A DNA stretch of 64,000 nt, from NCBI GenBank assembly GCA_963757065.1, contig CAVWQC010000001.1, positions 124,001 to 188,000 on the forward strand, given 5' to 3'. The position numbers were made by a program, and so were the translations under genes. Each line of letters starts with the position of its first letter. The stretch's first letter is position 1. Below are positions 25,556 to 34,408 of the stretch, piece by piece. This DNA is from PNON01 sp963757065 (GTDB lineage Bacteria > Chloroflexota > Anaerolineae > Anaerolineales > Anaerolineaceae). The notes beneath the pieces are model-generated. The model did no database searches and had not been told where the DNA came from. It saw nothing but the letters and a program-made list of their open reading frames with translations.

Positions 25556-26629
25556 TTAGGCTGCAGAAGGCTGCATTTGAGATCCGGGTGTTTTTAACCG
25601 GTATACATAAGCGAGTACTTCGGCAACTGCCAGGTAAAGCTCCGGCGATATTTCCTGATCTACTTCTACAGCTTTATATAGTGCCCTTGCCAGCGGAATA
25701 TTTTGAACTATTGGGACATTGTTTTGCCTGGCAACATCAACGATTTTTTGCGCCACATGGAAAGCACCTTTGGCCAATACCCGTGGAGCGGTCATACTGT
25801 CCGGGTTGTAGTCCAGGGCGATGGCAAAGTGTGTCGGGTTGGTGATGACTACTTTGGCTTTTGGTACATTGGACATCATGCGATTTCGTGCAATCCTTCT
25901 CTGCTGCGCACGGATCCTGCCGCGCAAGAATGGATCACCTTCCGATCGTTTGTAGTCTTCTTTGATCTCTTCTTTTGTCATCCGCATCGACTGCATAAAA
26001 CGATAGCGTTGAAGAGCGTAATCAGCTGCAGCCAATACCACATATGCTGATCCAACCCTTATTGCCAATGTGGAAGCCATATCGACCCATCTGGAAACCC
26101 CCGTGGCAAGGTCCATTTGACCCAGATCGGTCAATGCAGATATCTGATTCTTTAAATATGAATAAACCACCCACCCGACGAGGACTAGCTTGAGCAAGGC
26201 CCGCCCGAGTTCGATCAATCCGGACCCGGAGAATATTCGCTGTAACCCGGTGAGCGGGTTAAGGCGTTTAAAGTCAAAACCGATCTTTTTTCCGGACCAT
26301 AAAAATCCGGTTTGTACGAGGGTTACAGCCACACCCGTCACCAATAATCCGATCATGATGACACCCAATCCGGGGGCAAGAGTTGTGACCAGAGAAAAGA
26401 GCTTTGTACGCAGGCTGGCCTCAGTAACCAGGGCTGTCGGTAATGTATTGATGGTTGTAATGATCAGTTCCCTGAGAACATTGACCATGGCTGAACCTGG
26501 ACCTTTAAGTAAGAATGCACCAACCAGCATGATCGCAGCAGTATTTAGCTCAGTGCTGCGGGCAACCTTACCCTCTTCCCGGGCTTCATCTAATCTTCTC
26601 TGAGTTGGAGCTTCAGTTTTATCTGACAT
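25556..26629 (-). CDS. flhB: FlhB, export substrate-specificity switch
   Basis: 357 residues. The start (MSDKTEAPTQRRLDEAREEGKVARS) is typical, followed by four membrane segments. The cytoplasmic C domain contains VVITNPTHFAIALDYNPDSM; NPTH is the autocleavage site. C-terminal motifs VPIVQNIPLARALYKAVEVDQEISPELY are intact. It is directly downstream of fliR with a 3-base gap. The extra FlhB-C homologue at 14608-14925 makes two copies of this domain in the cluster. Confidence 0.97.
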   Translation of the reverse strand: MSDKTEAPTQRRLDEAREEGKVARSTELNTAAIMLVGAFLLKGPGSAMVNVLRELIITTINTLPTALVTEASLRTKLFSLVTTLAPGLGVIMIGLLVTGVAVTLVQTGFLWSGKKIGFDFKRLNPLTGLQRIFSGSGLIELGRALLKLVLVGWVVYSYLKNQISALTDLGQMDLATGVSRWVDMASTLAIRVGSAYVVLAAADYALQRYRFMQSMRMTKEEIKEDYKRSEGDPFLRGRIRAQQRRIARNRMMSNVPKAKVVITNPTHFAIALDYNPDSMTAPRVLAKGAFHVAQKIVDVARQNNVPIVQNIPLARALYKAVEVDQEISPELYLAVAEVLAYVYRLKTPGSQMQPSAA

Positions 26630-26632
26630 TTT

Positions 26633-27394
26633 TTACTTCGCTATAAGTTCCAGAACCCTGGGACCGGTTTTATAAAATAAATCCCGCATAATTGGGAATG
26701 CGATACTAAATGTCAATCCGACGGCAAACATCCCCAGTCCAATTTTGGCTGGTAAACCTAAAAAGAAGATCTGTATTTGCGGTGCAACCCTTGCCAGAAG
26801 ACCCATACTGATATCTGCCAAAAGCAACGCACCAATCACCGGAAGAGCCAGCTGAATTCCTGTGGTGATCAGCTTTGCTGTCATTCCTATGAGGGTTAAC
26901 GGATCCCATAAAGGCAGAGTCTCATGGACAGGTAGAATTGTGAACGATTTCTGAACAGCCATCAGGAAATAATGATGTCCATCAAGAACAATAAAAAGCA
27001 TCATTCCGACCATGATAAATAATTGATCGAGGGCTGATCCACTTGAACCAATAGCCGGGTTAAGAATATTTCCTGCCCCAAAACCACTCACGAGTCCCAT
27101 CATTTCACCAGCCATTTGTATCGCGCCAAAGGTGAGTGTGGCGGCAAAACCAGCCAAAGTGCCAATGATCAATTCCTGTAAAATAGCAGCTGCAAAGGGT
27201 AATAATCCGAGTTCCTGTACCTCTGGTCCAAGAGGCTGCCAGGGAACCAGAATTACGCTGAGAATGATTCCCAAACCGATCCTTACTTGAGCAGGAATTG
27301 ATTGTCCACCCAGAATTGGAACAGGAATAATCATAGCCATGATCCGGGTGAAAACAAGTATAAACAGTTGTGTTTGGGCAATTGATACAATCAT
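26633..27394 (-). CDS. fliR: FliR, export gate membrane protein
   Basis: 253-residue polytopic protein of the flagellar export gate, about five to six hydrophobic segments. Family features: FTRIMAMIIPVPILGG, the AGEMMGLVSGFGAGNILNP segment and LALPVIGALLLADISMGLLARVAPQIQIFFLGLPAKIGLG. It is separated by 138 bases and an HDOD-receiver pair from fliQ; usually fliP-fliQ-fliR are contiguous. Confidence 0.95.
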   Translation of the reverse strand: MIVSIAQTQLFILVFTRIMAMIIPVPILGGQSIPAQVRIGLGIILSVILVPWQPLGPEVQELGLLPFAAAILQELIIGTLAGFAATLTFGAIQMAGEMMGLVSGFGAGNILNPAIGSSGSALDQLFIMVGMMLFIVLDGHHYFLMAVQKSFTILPVHETLPLWDPLTLIGMTAKLITTGIQLALPVIGALLLADISMGLLARVAPQIQIFFLGLPAKIGLGMFAVGLTFSIAFPIMRDLFYKTGPRVLELIAK

Positions 27395-27532
27395 AAAAGC
27401 CGCTCTTTATCGGTCTGATATTAGATTAATTCCTATGGCTATAATTGTCAGTAAAGGGGAGATGAAGCAGGTCTAAATTAAGCGTAAAAATTTTCGAACT
27501 TAATTAAAGTTTTATTTTGTATTACCGATAAC

Positions 27533-27913
27533 TCAATTTTTAATCCATTTGGATACCCGTTGGATGATCATTTCAACATCCACTGGTTTTACGAGAAAAT
27601 CTACAGCCCCGGCAAGTTTTGCCTGGTTGACAAATTCTGGAAATCGCATCGCAGAGATCACAATGATCCGGCAATTGGATAGATTTTTCCTCGTTTTCCA
27701 TTCAGCAATCAGGTCGAGTCCATTTCCACCAGGTAGAATTACGTCAATGATCAAAAGGTCTACCTTTCGAACATCTATGGCCTCTTCGGCTGCGATAATA
27801 TCTTTACATGCCACCGCAGAACAACCCAAACGCAATAAAGTTAATGCCACCAGGTCCCGCTCCACAGGATCTGGCATCAAAACTACAGCGTAAGGAGATA
27901 GGCTGCCAGTCAT
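27533..27913 (-). CDS. Stand-alone receiver domain protein (response regulator)
   Basis: 126 residues, a single CheY-like receiver with no output domain. Acceptor Asp is D57 in LLIIDVILPGG; the conserved Ser/Thr (VISA) and Lys (FLVKPVD) are present, and the acidic cluster has Asp15. The ATG at 27913 lies 4 bases after the stop of the HDOD gene; an earlier in-frame start at 27976 would overlap. Gene pair with HDOD inserted between fliQ and fliR suggests flagellar or c-di-GMP signalling, but the link is inferred from position only. 138 bases without a gene separate it from fliR. Confidence 0.85.
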   Translation of the reverse strand: MTGSLSPYAVVLMPDPVERDLVALTLLRLGCSAVACKDIIAAEEAIDVRKVDLLIIDVILPGGNGLDLIAEWKTRKNLSNCRIIVISAMRFPEFVNQAKLAGAVDFLVKPVDVEMIIQRVSKWIKN

Positions 27914-27917
27914 AAAT

Positions 27918-28760
27918 TTAACCCCGGTTGCCTTGATTCGCTCTAAAATCCTGTAATTGAATCCGCATACGATCAAACATCACTTCGTCCATATTCAATA
28001 TCTGCAAAGATTCCGGATGAACCTTTCCTCCATTTGGGTCTGAGGAGAGATATTTGCTGTCCTTACTGAAAGCATTCGCCATATTGATGATTGCCCCCAG
28101 TTTGTGCCTGGTTCTGGCTAATGAAGGAGCGTGGTGATAGCGAATTGCATCTACAAGAATGACGGGGAAATTCCATTTTTTTGCCATCAGTGAACCGATG
28201 GTAGGGTGATCGATACCGAGCAATTTTTCTTCAACCTGCCACATGGCAAGGTTATATTGCCGCATCATATCCAGTAACCGGAAATAATCAACCATCATAT
28301 ATTGATCGAGGATCAGTTTCCCCATATCATGTAATAAACCAGCGACATATGCTTCTTCGGGATCAGAATACTCTATGTATCTGGATACCCATTGTGCGAT
28401 CATGGCAGTGGTAACAGAATGATTCCACAGCTCTCCCGCTCCCAAGCGGTATCCATTCAACCTGCGAGTCAGGGGTCCCGAAGAAGCTGCACCTAAGACC
28501 AGGATTTTAACCCTTTTGATACCCAACCTCATGACAGCATCTGACAAAGATGAACACACAGCGTTATAGCCCATCCCGGCTGAATTAGCCATCTGCAATA
28601 CGGAGGCTGCCAGGGCTTGATCCAAACCGATTAAATCACTGATAACGCCTGCGGTATTATTAGGATCTTCCAGAGCATTTAAGATCCGCGTAACGCTCAA
28701 AGGCATAGGGCGCATCTTTTCTACCTGCGCAAGGATTTGATCTAATTTTCCTGATATCAT
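27918..28760 (-). CDS. HDOD domain signalling protein
   Basis: 280 residues; HDOD domain over most of the length. Motifs: MPLSVTRILNALEDPN, ALAASVLQMANSAGMGY, DAVMRLGIKRVKILVLG, YVAGLLHDMGKLILDQY, and HHAP near residue 215. HDOD proteins are metal-free or degenerate HD relatives that act as protein-protein signalling modules. The HD pair (HD in LLHDMGKL) is present. Encoded just before a receiver and downstream of fliQ, which is not the usual flagellar context. Confidence 0.88.
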   Translation of the reverse strand: MISGKLDQILAQVEKMRPMPLSVTRILNALEDPNNTAGVISDLIGLDQALAASVLQMANSAGMGYNAVCSSLSDAVMRLGIKRVKILVLGAASSGPLTRRLNGYRLGAGELWNHSVTTAMIAQWVSRYIEYSDPEEAYVAGLLHDMGKLILDQYMMVDYFRLLDMMRQYNLAMWQVEEKLLGIDHPTIGSLMAKKWNFPVILVDAIRYHHAPSLARTRHKLGAIINMANAFSKDSKYLSSDPNGGKVHPESLQILNMDEVMFDRMRIQLQDFRANQGNRG

Positions 28761-28771
28761 AATTATTATCC

Positions 28772-29041
28772 TTACTTCACAAAGTTGGGTAAGCTGGCAA
28801 AAATATTTGAAGTAAAAACCAATAATCGCTGCAACATCCAGGAACCGAGAAGCGCCAATACCAGACCAATTCCGATAAGTTTTGGGACAAAGGTCATGGT
28901 CACTTCATTGATCTGGGTGGCTGCTTGAACCAGGGATATAAGACTACCAATAATTAAACTTACCAGTAAAACAGGCCCGGCAAGAATGAGCATGACTGTC
29001 ACAGCATTTTGAGCGAGCGAAAGAACATAAGATTCAGTCAC
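28772..29041 (-). CDS. fliQ: FliQ, export gate membrane protein
   Basis: 89 residues, two hydrophobic segments (ILAGPVLLVSLIIGSLISLVQ and LIGIGLVLALLGSWMLQRL) with the connecting EVTMTFVPK, a family hallmark. Part of the FliPQR export gate pore. Lies 7 bases after fliP. Followed by the HDOD gene rather than fliR. Confidence 0.95.
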   Translation of the reverse strand: MTESYVLSLAQNAVTVMLILAGPVLLVSLIIGSLISLVQAATQINEVTMTFVPKLIGIGLVLALLGSWMLQRLLVFTSNIFASLPNFVK

Positions 29042-29048
29042 GATTCCC

Positions 29049-29816
29049 CTAATTCATGAAACTTAACATCAGTGATTTTGCGATCAAATACCAACCATCC
29101 ACAAGGACAAAAAGGAGGACTTTGAATGGTAAAGATATCAGAGAAGGAGGAAGCATCATCATACCCATGGATAGCAATACACTTGAGATCACCAGGTCAA
29201 TAACAAGGAAGGGTATATAGATAATAAAGCCCATCGTGAAAGCCGTTCGCAATTCGCTGATGACAAATGCAGGAAATAGATCCACAGTATCAATATCTGC
29301 AATCGTATTTGGCCGTTCTTTACCGCTCATATCCATAAATAGAGCGATATCTTTTTCCCTGGTCTGTTTGAACATGAATTCACGGATCGGGTCAACCGCA
29401 CGGGTAAAAGCCTCTTCCTGGGTGATCTCGTTTTTTACATAGGGTTGAATTGCATTCTCATTGATCTTCCCGTAGACCGGTGACATAATAAAAAATGTCA
29501 ATAACAACGATAAACCAATGACCACCTGGTTCGGTGGAATGGAAGGAGTCCCAATCGCATTTCGTAACATCGAAAGGACAATTACGATGCGGGTGAAAGA
29601 AGTTGCCAGTATGAGAATGGTAGGTGCCACAGAGAGGACTGTTAATAGAACGAGCAGTTGAACTCCTGTTGTTACCTGCTGTGGTTGGCCATCCGGGGTT
29701 ACCGATAAAGTCACGCCTGGTGCAGCGAGTTCAGGATTGGCTGCACAGGAACTTAATAGCAACATTGCTAAGGCAGCAAAAATGATGATCAAGGTGCGAT
29801 TTCTATTTTGTTTCAT
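29049..29816 (-). CDS. fliP: FliP, export gate membrane protein, with lipobox-like signal
   Basis: Export gate subunit, 255 residues from the chosen ATG (29816), which lies 1 base after the fliO stop. Core motifs: LATSFTRIVIVLSMLRNAIGTPSIPPNQV, then the PVYGKINENAI loop and the VLLSMGMMMLPPSLISLPFKVLLFVLVDGWYL C terminus, as in FliP. The N-terminal region is odd: a basic start and a hydrophobic stretch ending LLLSSC at residues ~18-24, an L-S-S-C lipobox. FliP signal peptides are usually non-lipoprotein. Confidence 0.94.
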   Translation of the reverse strand: MKQNRNRTLIIIFAALAMLLLSSCAANPELAAPGVTLSVTPDGQPQQVTTGVQLLVLLTVLSVAPTILILATSFTRIVIVLSMLRNAIGTPSIPPNQVVIGLSLLLTFFIMSPVYGKINENAIQPYVKNEITQEEAFTRAVDPIREFMFKQTREKDIALFMDMSGKERPNTIADIDTVDLFPAFVISELRTAFTMGFIIYIPFLVIDLVISSVLLSMGMMMLPPSLISLPFKVLLFVLVDGWYLIAKSLMLSFMN

Positions 29817-29817
29817 T

Positions 29818-30303
29818 TTATTTTCCAGGGAGAACATCAAGGCGATCGCCAGCTTGATTAAGGACATCTGCAAAATTACTGGATGACTCAATGGCGGCTG
29901 CTTCCATTTGGTTGACTTCTGAGATCAGATTTACACTTTGGTCTGTTGCTCCAAGCATAAATGTTTGCCCATCCACTTGAACCAAATAGATCGCTCGCCT
30001 TGGTGTCAATGCTGATATTTCCAGAATTTTCATGCGGCGATTACTCTTTCTAATGCCGCCCACTTGCCAACGACGTAATAGAATGGCTGCTCCATATATC
30101 AAAAGAAGGACTATTCCAAACTTTAATATTGCTCCGAGGATCCATGCTGTCGAATCCACCATGGATGCTGAAGAATCACCTGTTTGATAATCTGTCAACC
30201 AAAATCCAACGACAACAAGAACAGATAGCAGGAGGATGAGGACAACTTGCAACCAGCGAGGTCTGGAAGTGAACCATTTAAGGAAGTTCTGATACCAATC
30301 CAT
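29818..30303 (-). CDS. fliO: FliO, export apparatus assembly factor
   Basis: 161 residues. Two hydrophobic segments near residues 18-36 and 54-78 (usually one in FliO), then a cytoplasmic domain with the family pattern LEISALTPRRAIYLVQVDGQTFMLGATDQSVNLIS. It stabilises FliP during gate assembly. The ATG at 30303 is preferred to an in-frame TTG at 30312, which would be only 2 bases after the Shine-Dalgarno AGGAAG. Confidence 0.9.
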   Translation of the reverse strand: MDWYQNFLKWFTSRPRWLQVVLILLLSVLVVVGFWLTDYQTGDSSASMVDSTAWILGAILKFGIVLLLIYGAAILLRRWQVGGIRKSNRRMKILEISALTPRRAIYLVQVDGQTFMLGATDQSVNLISEVNQMEAAAIESSSNFADVLNQAGDRLDVLPGK

Positions 30304-30318
30304 TTTGTTCAATTCTTC

Positions 30319-30648
30319 CTAACCTGCATTCTGCTTCATTTTAGGATCAATTAACTCTGTGATGCGGACTGCAAATTTATCGTCCACAACAACTACTTCC
30401 CCTCGTGCTAATAGACGTTCATTTACCAATATATCCACCGCATCACCTGCTAATCGGTCCAGCTCTATCACCGATCCCTGTACCAGTTCCAATGTATGGC
30501 GTAAGGTCATGTGGCTCCGGCCTAGTTCCACTGAAATATTTAATGGAACATCCATCAACATCTCTAAAGATGTTTGTGGTTTCTGGTCATCGGGTTGTAA
30601 GTTCGCTGTGGAAATGGTGTTTATTTCCTGGGCATTTAATTCAGTCAT
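30319..30648 (-). CDS. fliN: FliN, C-ring protein
   Basis: 109-residue C-ring component with a SpoA domain: LLMDVPLNISVELGRSHMTL, LELVQGSVIELDRLAGDAVDILVNERLLARGEVVVVDDKFAVRITEL. The short polar N terminus is normal. Overlaps the fliM stop by 4 bases (ATGA), so the two switch proteins are coupled. Confidence 0.97.
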   Translation of the reverse strand: MTELNAQEINTISTANLQPDDQKPQTSLEMLMDVPLNISVELGRSHMTLRHTLELVQGSVIELDRLAGDAVDILVNERLLARGEVVVVDDKFAVRITELIDPKMKQNAG

Positions 30649-31709
30649 GCGATTACCTCATTCATTGATCGATTACCTGTGTTTTCATCCTGCATAGAGG
30701 AGGCAACTTGAACAGCCACCTGCGTACCTATTTTGCCAATGAAAACTTTAAATAATTTCTGGTTGGCTATTTGCATCACAATAGGTTGATCTACCTTGGT
30801 ATCCAGTTGAATAATGTCTCCCAACTGTAGGTTCATAATCTCTCCGAGTTCAAGGTTTACTGATCCCATCAGAACTTGAACGGGAAGCTGGACGTTATAG
30901 AGACTTTTCATCGCTATATCCCGGGAAGAGTTATCAACCACTTTTTCTTTTCTGCCAGAGATCCAAACGTGCGGATTAAGAACACCTGCGATCGGTTTCA
31001 ATGTGCCAAATGGAAGATAAACATTCATCGTACCTGTTGTACCCTGGATGGTTAGTTCAAAAGTAAGCAGCATCACTTTTTCATTACCCATCACCATCTG
31101 AACCCAATGTTGATTTATGGTGCTGTCTTCAAGCGATGGTTCGAGCGGAACCAATTTACTCCAGGCACTTTTAAGGTCGTTCAACATGTGTTCAACCAAT
31201 CCGCGTAACAGTGATTGGTCAATGTCTGTTAAAGGACGTTCCTTGGCTTCACCTTCAATTTTTCCACCAAGTCGTTGTTCGAGAATCAGGTAGCTAACGT
31301 TCGGACTGATCGTAACCACCATGTAACCGGGTAATGGAGCCAGGGTGATCATATGGAACAACGCATTTGGGGGCAAGTCTTTTAAGAAATCATGAAATCT
31401 TCCCTGTTCTGTATGTACTAGACGGGGTTTCAAATTTGTTCTTAAAAATGTAGGGATGGAGGTTGTAAGCTTTTCAGCAAGATCTTCATGAACCAGCTCA
31501 ACTGCACGCATTTGTTCTTTTGAAAACCGGTCAGGCGACCAGAAATTATATGCAGTAACCTTTTTATTCCCAGACTCAGGTTGTTCCTTGCCAGTGGATG
31601 GAGTTCCACCACCCATAATATCGGCTAAATTAACGTCAGCACCACCATCTTTTCCTTCGATGGCTATTGCACCACTTAATAAAGCATCAATTTCTGCCTG
31701 TGTCAGCAT
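30645..31709 (-). CDS. fliM: FliM, motor switch protein
   Basis: 354 residues. The N-terminal CheY-binding peptide MLTQAEIDALLSG is intact. The central CheC-like domain includes SPDRFSKEQMRAVELVHEDLAEKL, and the SpoA domain at the C terminus has VNLELGEIMNLQLGDIIQLDTK. CheY itself is not encoded in the window. Lies between fliL and fliN. Confidence 0.97.
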   Translation of the reverse strand: MLTQAEIDALLSGAIAIEGKDGGADVNLADIMGGGTPSTGKEQPESGNKKVTAYNFWSPDRFSKEQMRAVELVHEDLAEKLTTSIPTFLRTNLKPRLVHTEQGRFHDFLKDLPPNALFHMITLAPLPGYMVVTISPNVSYLILEQRLGGKIEGEAKERPLTDIDQSLLRGLVEHMLNDLKSAWSKLVPLEPSLEDSTINQHWVQMVMGNEKVMLLTFELTIQGTTGTMNVYLPFGTLKPIAGVLNPHVWISGRKEKVVDNSSRDIAMKSLYNVQLPVQVLMGSVNLELGEIMNLQLGDIIQLDTKVDQPIVMQIANQKLFKVFIGKIGTQVAVQVASSMQDENTGNRSMNEVIA

Positions 31710-31717
31710 AAAATTCT

Positions 31718-32323
31718 TTACTCCACAACAAATTCGGTAAAATAAACGCCGAGAAGTTCATCATGCGGCATCAGTGATTGGATTTTTTCCATAATTTCAA
31801 GTCTTAATGCTTCTTTCCCTTCAGTTGTATATAATTGCTCAAAAGATTTGGAAGATAATAGGGTGATCACAGTATCATTGATCATCGGTAATTTTGCGTT
31901 CACTTCAGTAGTAAAGGCATCGATTGCCGGGTTGACTGCTTCACCTTCACCCTCTGCGGCAGGTTTTGCCTCCGGATCTTCCTCCGGTGGAACAAATTCC
32001 AATACAACACCAATGCGGATATATCTCCTCCCGCCTGGCTCAGCCAGGTTGATGATCTTTGTTCCGGTGTCGATCATGATCCCTTCACCAGGCAACACTT
32101 CTTCCTTTGGGACCTCAGTAGCGATTGCTTCCAATGGCAAGGATAGCGGATCCGGAGTTGGTTCTGGCGTCGGGTAAATATAATTTAAGTAAAATGGTTT
32201 GGGCAGATCATCCGGGGCGAAAACAATATATGCCAGCGCCAGGCTGAGAAGGCTGCTGACAACAACCAGGGTGATTAAAAATACCTGTCCGATAATCCCA
32301 AAGATCTTTAATACTTTTTTCAT
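31718..32323 (-). CDS. fliL: FliL, stator-associated basal body protein
   Basis: 201 residues. One membrane segment near residues 10-33, a long Pro/Glu-rich linker, then the FliL domain ending KEALRLEIMEKIQSLMPHDELLGVYFTEFVVE. It surrounds the MotAB stator and supports torque. Longer than common FliL (~150) because of the acidic Pro-rich linker. Encoded after motB and before fliM. Confidence 0.9.
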   Translation of the reverse strand: MKKVLKIFGIIGQVFLITLVVVSSLLSLALAYIVFAPDDLPKPFYLNYIYPTPEPTPDPLSLPLEAIATEVPKEEVLPGEGIMIDTGTKIINLAEPGGRRYIRIGVVLEFVPPEEDPEAKPAAEGEGEAVNPAIDAFTTEVNAKLPMINDTVITLLSSKSFEQLYTTEGKEALRLEIMEKIQSLMPHDELLGVYFTEFVVE

Positions 32324-32339
32324 TTTTTCCTCCCTTGTA

Positions 32340-33086
32340 TCAAGGGGTCCTTAATTTACTGCCCGAAGTAATTAGGTTTGAATCAATCTGATATACAATA
32401 ACAATATCTGCCCGGCTATTTAGAGCCCGGTGTTCAGGTGTGTCATTTGGAAAAATAGGATCAAACTCTCCCCTTCCAGAAATGATCATTCTTTCAGGCG
32501 ACATACCAGATTTGATCATATAATCGCTTATCATCATTGCCCGGGCTATGGATAATTCCCAATTATTGGAATATTTTGAATTATTTGGTTGTGAATCATC
32601 CGTATGACCAACGATCTTGATCTGGTGTTCTGTTGATTTTAACATTCCAATGATCGTATCCAGAACAGGATAGGCTGAGTCCTGAAGAGATGAAGATCCT
32701 GATGGAAATAATAATTTTTCACTAAGTGAAATCAGCACTCCATCGACACTTGTTTGTACGCTTACTTCTGATCCTAAATTAGCCGCTGATAGCATTTGGG
32801 ATAAATCACCAGCAACTTCTTCAGAAACAGGAGGTTTTTCCGGGATACCAGGAACTACTATCGGATTTGGCGCTCCATCTTTGGAATTTCCACCCGCTGT
32901 ACTGATTTGAGCAGCCACAACCTTTACCGGCCCCCCCCCTGCAAAAGCAGAGCGTAAATTCTCAGCCAGCATTTTGTACTTTTCTACATCCACCTGCCCC
33001 ATGGAATATAGCACGACAAAAAGCACCATCAACAAGGTAATAAAGTCAGAATAACTGACCAGCCAGCGGTCTCCATCCACCTCCAT
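32340..33086 (-). CDS. motB: MotB, stator protein with G9 homopolymer in the coding region
   Basis: 248 residues. One membrane helix at ~14-30; the proton-binding Asp is D14 (SYSDFITLLMVLFVVLYSM). The C-terminal OmpA-like peptidoglycan-binding domain has KIVGHTDDSQPNNSKYSNNWELSIARA and MIISGRGEFDPIFPNDTPEHRALNSRADIVI. Nine consecutive G on the coding strand (32931-32939) encode GGG at residues 50-52, in the linker. The motA stop is 3 bases before its start. Very short cytoplasmic N terminus. Confidence 0.95.
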   Translation of the reverse strand: MEVDGDRWLVSYSDFITLLMVLFVVLYSMGQVDVEKYKMLAENLRSAFAGGGPVKVVAAQISTAGGNSKDGAPNPIVVPGIPEKPPVSEEVAGDLSQMLSAANLGSEVSVQTSVDGVLISLSEKLLFPSGSSSLQDSAYPVLDTIIGMLKSTEHQIKIVGHTDDSQPNNSKYSNNWELSIARAMMISDYMIKSGMSPERMIISGRGEFDPIFPNDTPEHRALNSRADIVIVYQIDSNLITSGSKLRTP

Positions 33087-33089
33087 GAC

Positions 33090-33890
33090 TCATGCTTTTG
33101 CCTTTTCTTTCTTTCCTGTGCCTGCAGCAGCTTTAGCAACCGCTGAAGGAGGGAGAAATGCTTGTAGTTTTTCGCGGACAATTCGCGGATTCTCACCAGC
33201 CTGGAGTGACAATATTCCCTCCAGCAGCATGGTTTTGAATGCTACCTCTTCTGCATCCTTGTGCGCTAATTTTCCTCCAAGAGGAAGAAATATCATATTT
33301 GAAGATAATAATCCCCAAAGGGTTGCCAGAAAGGCAGAAGCTATGGACCCAGCCAGTTTCGCAGGATTATCCAATTCCTTCAAAACTGAGATCAAACCCA
33401 TGACTGTACCGATAATGCCAAAAGTAGGGGCAAAACCACCAGCTGTATTAAAAATGTGGATTCCATGGGCATGTCGTTCCTGCATATGCACAATCTGTGT
33501 ATGCAAAATCGAGCGAACTTGCGCCGGGTCGACACCATCCACAACAAGCATGATCCCTTTTTGTAGAAAAGGATCTTTTATCTTTTTACTTTCTTCTTCA
33601 AGCGCCAGTAATCCCTCCCGACGGGCTTTATCGGCCATTTTTGCCAGGGTTTCAATGGCTTCTTCTGTTTTGTAATGGGGTTCTTTAATGGCAATTATGA
33701 AGTATTTTGGCAGCTTTAACATATTACTTAATGATGTCGTTGCCATGGTGGCCATCATTGATCCGACAAGGGTTAACAAAATTGGTGCAGGTAAAGAAAC
33801 AAGTTCTAATGGATTACCGCCATCCAGGATCATAACCATAACAACAATTGCCAGACTTAAGGCGATTCCTAAAATAGTTCCTAGATCCAT
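33090..33890 (-). CDS. motA: MotA, stator proton-channel protein
   Basis: 266 residues with four membrane segments. Conserved parts: MDLGTILGIALSLAIVVMVM, and GGFAPTFGIIGTVMGLISVLKELDNPAKLAGSIASAFLATLWGLLSSNMIFLPLGGKLAHKDAEE, with the two Pro residues of the channel. Longer hydrophilic middle and Lys/Ala-rich C terminus (KKEKAKA). Follows flbD by 3 bases and precedes motB. Confidence 0.96.
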   Translation of the reverse strand: MDLGTILGIALSLAIVVMVMILDGGNPLELVSLPAPILLTLVGSMMATMATTSLSNMLKLPKYFIIAIKEPHYKTEEAIETLAKMADKARREGLLALEEESKKIKDPFLQKGIMLVVDGVDPAQVRSILHTQIVHMQERHAHGIHIFNTAGGFAPTFGIIGTVMGLISVLKELDNPAKLAGSIASAFLATLWGLLSSNMIFLPLGGKLAHKDAEEVAFKTMLLEGILSLQAGENPRIVREKLQAFLPPSAVAKAAAGTGKKEKAKA

Positions 33891-33893
33891 TAC

Positions 33894-34115
33894 TTATGCT
33901 CCTCGACGAGAACCTTTTTGCTTGATGATTGGAGTACCTAGTATTAATCGTCTGTATTCAATGATCCGGCGAATAACTTCTTCTGAATTTTCTTTTACAA
34001 CAACCTTGATCTCTGAAGTTAAACTAATAACAGTATCAGGCGTCGATTCAACCACCTGAATCATCTCTGCATTTATATAAAACTGCGAACCATTTAGCCG
34101 GGTAACGAGAATCAC
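33894..34115 (-). CDS. flbD: FlbD family protein
   Basis: Small FlbD/SwrD-like protein, about 73 residues. Family pattern: VTRLNGSQFYINAEMIQVVESTPDTVISLTSEIKVVVKENSEEVIRRIIEYRR. The family start is MI.LTRLNG, so the GTG at 34115 (AAAGG 7 bases upstream) is preferred to the ATG at 34130. It enhances stator or motor function in Bacillus. First gene of the minus-strand motility operon, divergent from a response regulator. Confidence 0.85.
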   Translation of the reverse strand: MILVTRLNGSQFYINAEMIQVVESTPDTVISLTSEIKVVVKENSEEVIRRIIEYRRLILGTPIIKQKGSRRGA

Positions 34116-34408
34116 GCCACTACCTTTCATAGATACTGGAAAGTAAATTTAGAAGTCCGGTATAAAAATAGCACTTCACAATAATGTAAGGTATAAATAG
34201 TTCGTGAAAGCAGAGTTAAATGAATCTAAAAACTGCTCTTGGTTCTTTACGTAAAATTTATATAAGAGTACCGAGGCTGAAATTTGTCCATTCCATCAAT
34301 GAACATTTGCTGGAACAAAAATTGCATTTATTACAAAGACTTGTATTTTTTCAGTTAATAATCTAATATTCTAGATATGCAGTGATCACTGCATTGGAAA
34401 CGGGGCCC

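Noticed and set aside
27407..27414. ACCGATAA on the minus strand upstream of fliR as a sigma-28 -10 box
   Set aside because: No acceptable -35 at the right spacing, and the start codon would lie only about 6 bases after the predicted start site.
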